DNA from: Anseranas semipalmata
Lineage: Eukaryota; Chordata; Aves; Anseriformes; Anseranatidae
Reading direction: 5' to 3'
Assembly: GCA_013399115.1 (NCBI GenBank)
Contig: VXAA01003854.1
Location: 63,116-127,115 of the forward strand
Length of the DNA stretch: 64,000 nt
This document shows, one piece after another, positions 59,141-64,000 of the stretch (the first letter of the stretch is position 1; the number at the start of each line of letters is the position of its first letter). The notes below the pieces were generated by a model. That model ran no database searches. It worked only from the letters and a program-made list of their open reading frames with translations, and had not been told where the DNA came from. Both the position numbers and the translations under genes were made by a program.

Positions 59141-62100
59141 ACTTGAAGTTGCTTGAGAATCCTCACAGTGTCCTGAAACCACGTCTATTTTCCAAAATTA
59201 TTTCATTAATTTGGAAAAAGATGCTATCACCTAGTAGTTTTCATACAATACATTTTATTTAATTAAAAAAACTGAGAGTTACTATAACAACTACAATATA
59301 ATACAATTGTTTTTCTATCACTCAGGTACATTAAAGAAGAAACACACATCTTAAATCACATAGGCTCTATTGTATACTTTGAATTTTGCTCTAACAGATG
59401 GGATGGCTGAATTACAATAGAATCATTTGTGTGTGAGAAACCGCAATTTCTTCTTCAGACCATGTTTTATTTGTCTTAGTAATTGATGATGGATCTTTTG
59501 ACAACTAAAAACTTTTTAGCCTGTAGAATTTCCTTACGTTATGCTAGTAAAACCGATATTGCTCCTTGTGCTATGCCATGCCCATAGAGAGAATATAAAG
59601 AGTAGAAAATGCAGCACATTTTCTGTTAAATGAATGACCAATGAAATATGTTGACCATGAAACGCAGCCTGACATACATTTCACTCAGTTCTGAGTTATC
59701 TTAGACGTTTCGCTGTCCTTGGTTCATGCCTGTGGACTGACCTTGTGCAACTTCATGAAGCTTGCTTACTGCCCTCTCTTTATACCTTCTCAGAAAGTCG
59801 ATGAGCAAGTCCAAACACAATATGTCACCTTGCCATTTTTCCTAACAGACAAAAGCAGTCATGTTTTGCAAGGAAATTAAGAACTGGAACATGAAATTAT
59901 TTTGTATTTGAGATTTCCTGCATTACTCACAACACTCACAAGTTGACATCAGATCAGCTTTAGCTAACCCTCAAACATTTCTGCGTATGAGTTTCAGCTC
60001 CAGTTAACATTCTTTCTGCAGCTAAGTGTCCTGAAGACATTTAAACATTTCCCCCTCCAAGTAGAAATTATTCATTTAAAATATGTATAATTCTAATATA
60101 CCAGTTTGTTCTTTTTAAGGTCTTTTCATGACAAGCATTCAACAGCCCTACCCTCTCTGAAAATTCAATGGATATTCCAACTTTGTGTGAAACTGTCTCA
60201 GAACTATAAACTGCTGGTGATTGTATAATCAGCAAGAGTGATTAATGTCTCATTGTATGTAATGCAACATGCTACAGAAATGAGACATGCCAATACAGCA
60301 TCTCTGGAAAACTGCATGTGCAAGACACTGCCATGTCCATGATGGCGTGATGTACCTCTTTCAAGTACCAAATTAATGTGTTTAAAAACAGTAAGAGTTT
60401 TCAAGAACAGGCAACAGAGGAGGATATAGCAAATAAGAGTTAAGTCACTATTAACTGTATATGTATTGAACCGATAAGTTTACTTCTGGACAGAAATACA
60501 ATTATCGGCATGCATTCAAGCCAAGAGAGTCAGGGACGTAAGGACACCCTTTGGTAATGCCAACACAGATTACAGAAAACTACTAGGAAAATTACCACAA
60601 AACTGAAAAAATGCCCAAGGACACAATGGTTTCCCAAGTGATGCCAAAAGCGCAGTGGTTGATCAAATCTAGCTCTAGTCTAGCTCTGAAAAAGCAAAGC
60701 ACAAACATATGAAACTTTTAAGTGGTGAAAATATACTGAGCATTATAATATCAATCTGTATACATTATATTTACCAAAATAATAGAGGAAAACCAAGACA
60801 GAATTGCAATTTTGTGCACTCTGATCAAAATCACCCTTTTCTTTTAAAAGCATGTCTTTAAAATAATTAATTTTGAAAGTTCAAAAATAGCTTTTGCACC
60901 ATTTCATTGTTATACCAGAAATGAATGCAACAATCTTCCTACTCTGACATGTGTTACATGGATTCCATTCTTTCCCTTTTAGTGCAGCCTACTTTGCCTG
61001 CAAACTATTTTAGTAGGAGTGACAATGTGAAAGAACAGATAATTAAGCTAATCATTTATGAAGGACCAGGTTTTAGTTTGTATTAAAATCAACAGCATAG
61101 TTGTTTTTTTTCAGATCAGAAATAAAGGTACACACATTTAAAACTGGAAATACAATGACTATGAATGGTAAATGCAAATATTCTGCTGCAATAAATTCTA
61201 AAAAATCCAGTGATAACACACTGAAAAATTAATGTCGTGACTCTGAAACAGCTGAAAGGAAAAAGGATTTCCTCACCTGATTCAGTTAGGATTCAGGATC
61301 TTATGGTATTCCATTGCCTTCGCTAAACTTTTGGTTCTAAGAACATAGGAATTTATATTTAGATGGTAAGTTCTAAAATTGTACTATTTCAAATCTTGAG
61401 CTGCCTATTGGTTCAATGCTGTGCAAAAGTTACAATACTTCCAAGATCACAGATGCTTTGATCATGCACATATTAGCCATTTTCTCTCTTTACAGAATTT
61501 GGTTATTCACCAGAATTTTCCATTTAGGATGAAACAGTGCATGTCAGGCCAAAAGAAGAAACCAACAAAAAGAAAATGCAGCTTGGAGCTTCCAAAAAAA
61601 AAAAAAGATACTTTTCTTGAACTCCAAAGCTAAAAACTCAGTCACAGATCCTTTGCACGACTGATGGTGAGTCAGTGACTTCTAGAGCATCCTGCACAAG
61701 CAGGGGCTGCCAGATTGTGTCTTTCAGCGTGTGATAGCTCTGAGCTCCCTTCACAGGTCTGTGAATCAGAGCAAAAAATGCTTCTAGCGTAATGGACTAT
61801 CTGTGAATGATTCAGTCTGAAAGTTACGCTAACAGACTTGTTGGATAGTAGTAAATCACTGTCAAACAATGAGAGACACGTTGATGGTTATAACTCTTTT
61901 CTCTGTTGACACATCAATCTGTCCGTCTTCTGATTCCGAAATGAATCCATTACATTAATATGTTTCCACAGGCAAACTGAGAAATTTTGATTTTAATCTG
62001 ATCAGCCGGGAGACTTATTTTTGTAAATATCAATTTTATCTTGTTTAAATTTCTTCTTATAAGAAATGAAATTTTATTTTAAGAAATGAAACATTTAGAG

Positions 62101-63168
62101 CTAAAAAGAACTAAATATTAGGGCAGCTAAATTAGATTTTTTTAAGAGTAATATTACCTCTGGAGAAGGTAATAATGTATAAAATAAAAGTGAAGGTGCT
62201 ACAAATGTTATCTTCCTCAAAACTAGAATATTCTCATTCATGGGAATACAGATGAGCCAGATACTTCAGGTGTACTGAAAATTCAGAAGTGTCTTTCCTT
62301 ACTTACATCAAACAGAATTAGATGAAACATACTTTTTCAATCAGATACTAATGCTCCATCAAATAAATAACAGTTCAAAAAGGCATAATTCTACTGAATC
62401 AATGTGAGGCCTTGTAGGTCCAGATGGAAATGAAAGTCAGGGAAAACTGAGAGACAAGCTCCTTGAACTCATTTCTGACACCAAACACAGAGCTCTTTCT
62501 TTTTTCACATAGCAACTCTTTTTTTCAAGTTTACATCTACATGTTTGGAGGAATTTGGTTCAGATAACCACCAGAACATGTGATAAATCTGAATTAAATC
62601 TGTAATAAGGTAGGCTTTGCCAGGTTTTTGAGGAAACCAGGTTGGAGCATGCCACCCTGCTGCTTGGTGACGAGTAACTTTGCTCCTTGCAGCCCCAAAA
62701 TGCTGTCATGCAGAGCTGGGAGCTATTTTATATGCTTAAAGCCAAGTTTTGCTATACAAGATCTGTGGACAATCTTCTTAGCTCCACTTCTTTTATCATG
62801 AGAGAATTTGAAAAAATACAATTGCTCAAGACAATCCTAGTCTTAAACATTTTATAGAATTCAAGCTTTTACGTCTTCTGAAAAGAGCAAAGCAGTTCAT
62901 GATACTTCATCTTTAAAGTGGAGGTCTCTGATATGGACAAAATCAAATATAAAACCACCTGAAATGAGGTTCTTATTTCTCAGAAATTTTATTCATGATC
63001 TTTATGTTTTCAGGCTAATACAGCTCTCTGAAGATCATTTTACTGCCCAGTGAAGTATAACTCGCTTCCTTTCTGGTCCAGAAGTACAAAAATACTCTTC
63101 CTTAATTCAGTCCACAATGGCTAGAACGTAAAAACTATCTTAATGAGACTAATATAATTGCTGTCAAC

Positions 63169-63253
63169 TTTTTGAATATTTTATTAAATATTAATATAAT
63201 TAATACATATTTGAATTAATAAAAATAATAAAAATTAATAAAATATTCAAAAA
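63169..63253. repeat. Perfect 19-bp AT-rich inverted repeat
   Basis: The arm at 63169-63187 is the exact reverse complement of the arm at 63235-63253, enclosing a 47-base spacer of AT-only dinucleotide-like sequence. The whole 85-base block has only three G/C bases. It could extrude as a cruciform or be a decayed AT-rich MITE end. AT-rich low complexity makes chance palindromes more likely than in mixed sequence, but a 19-bp perfect arm is still long. Confidence 0.75.
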
Positions 63254-64000
63254 TATTTTTATTTCAAGGAAAAGTGTGGACACCCACAACTTAATAAGAG
63301 CATCCTGGGCTACAGGACCAAAATAGCAAGTATTTTTTTTTTGATAGATTCAATTGCAAAGGTACACCTTTGCCATTACTATATATGTATTTCAAGTGTG
63401 TCAAGGGAAGACAGCATTAAATTATAAAATGCCAGATACATAGAAATGAGAATTTCACACAGATACGATTCTCTAGGCTGTTTCTCTGAAACATTAGAAA
63501 GATTATCTACCTAAAAAATAATAATCATGGTGTTTCTCTTTATGTCAATACTGTGCTGACCCCTGTGCTAGAATTTTTATATATTTGTGGAAGACCATGG
63601 TGAAAATATACAGCAACTGCTCATGGAATAAAAAGGTATTACTGACTTTATTGTTAGGCTTGTCTTGGTACGAAAATGCTCACAAGTCCTGATAGCTCCA
63701 CACGAGTATTGGCAGATGAAATAGTGTGAACTTGGAGGCTCAGGCAGGACAAGGAGGTTATATTTGTTTATAGTACATTGTCTAGTTTTAACTTATTTAT
63801 CTCAGCATACACAAGATAAAAGTATAAATAATTTTCCATTTTACCCTTCTACTTACTTTTAGGGATGTTTCTTGTGTCTATGTTTTAAATTACCACTCTG
63901 TACAAAATGCCTGACCTGGATCTTTAGGTCCCATTACTTCCAAGGCAGGCAACCGAGACAGAGAACGCATTTTTTTTTTTTTCCTCTTTTAACCTAGAGA
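63254..64000. other. AT-rich non-coding DNA to the window end
   Basis: No gene recognised. The last 30 bases hold a long polypyrimidine tract ending AACCTAG (63970-63997), which has the form of a 3' splice acceptor. The sequence stops three bases later, so no exon can be judged. Confidence 0.55.

Larger units (their letters stand above)
54759..63168. other. AT-rich non-coding DNA
   Basis: No gene recognised. It contains 19-bp unit repeats at 55193-55240, A23 at 56982-57004, (AAAAC)n at 58771-58797 and a 12-bp tandem repeat at 59112-59140. One undetermined base (n) lies at 56383. A GC-neutral stretch at 56560-56770 has overlapping minus frames of 65-78 codons without recognisable products. 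Confidence 0.55.

Noticed and set aside
1..64000. Bacterial-type features (operons, ribosome binding sites, CRISPR, insertion sequences, attachment sites, origins)
   Set aside because: Composition, CR1 relics, microsatellites and lack of dense long frames show vertebrate nuclear DNA; no direct-repeat/spacer array is present.

Overview
This window looks like non-coding nuclear DNA from a bird or close sauropsid relative. The evidence is an AT-rich background, sparse interspersed repeats, two clear relics of the CR1 LINE family that dominates avian genomes, a few older amniote repeat relics (L2/MIR-like), and many homopolymers and microsatellites. Translations of all six frames gave no protein-coding gene, and no open frame exceeds about 134 codons. 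I see no tRNA, rRNA, snRNA, CRISPR array, operon or intact transposon. It could be an intergenic desert or one or more large introns; sequence alone cannot separate these.

Layout. 1-3.2 kb: AT-rich DNA with four short GC- and CpG-rich patches (100-330, 770-1110, 1425-1650, 2985-3190). A fifth isolated patch lies at 17640-17900. 3.2-17.6 kb: AT-rich DNA with a CR1 3' end (8492-8567), a MIR/L2-like relic (12522-12605), a weaker MIR-like core (7940-8000), a CA repeat near 15.2 kb and a homeodomain/octamer motif cluster near 6.3 kb. 17.9-35 kb: mostly unremarkable AT-rich sequence. It contains a (TC)n tract at 18841 and a strange 150-codon minus-strand frame with only two stops at 26673-27122, possibly an eroded retroelement coding remnant. 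It also contains exon-like splice signals around 30.2-31 kb and an old LINE tail at 35016-35084. 35-43 kb: a frameshifted CR1 reverse-transcriptase fragment (39525-39770), a MIR-like tRNA-derived segment near 42.25 kb and a long pyrimidine-biased, G-poor tract (42540-43190). 43-64 kb: AT-rich DNA with homopolymers, a perfect 10-bp hairpin flanked by 8-bp direct repeats (54712-54758) and a perfect 19-bp inverted repeat (63169-63253). A polypyrimidine tract ending in AG sits at the extreme right end.

There are no cooperating genes to describe, and I found nothing I would call a new biological system. The best leads are the 26.7-27.1 kb coding-like remnant, the hairpin with target-site-like repeats, the orphan CpG-rich patches and the strand-asymmetric block. 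Repeat calls were made by eye against remembered family features and need RepeatMasker. Conservation claims need a multi-species alignment.
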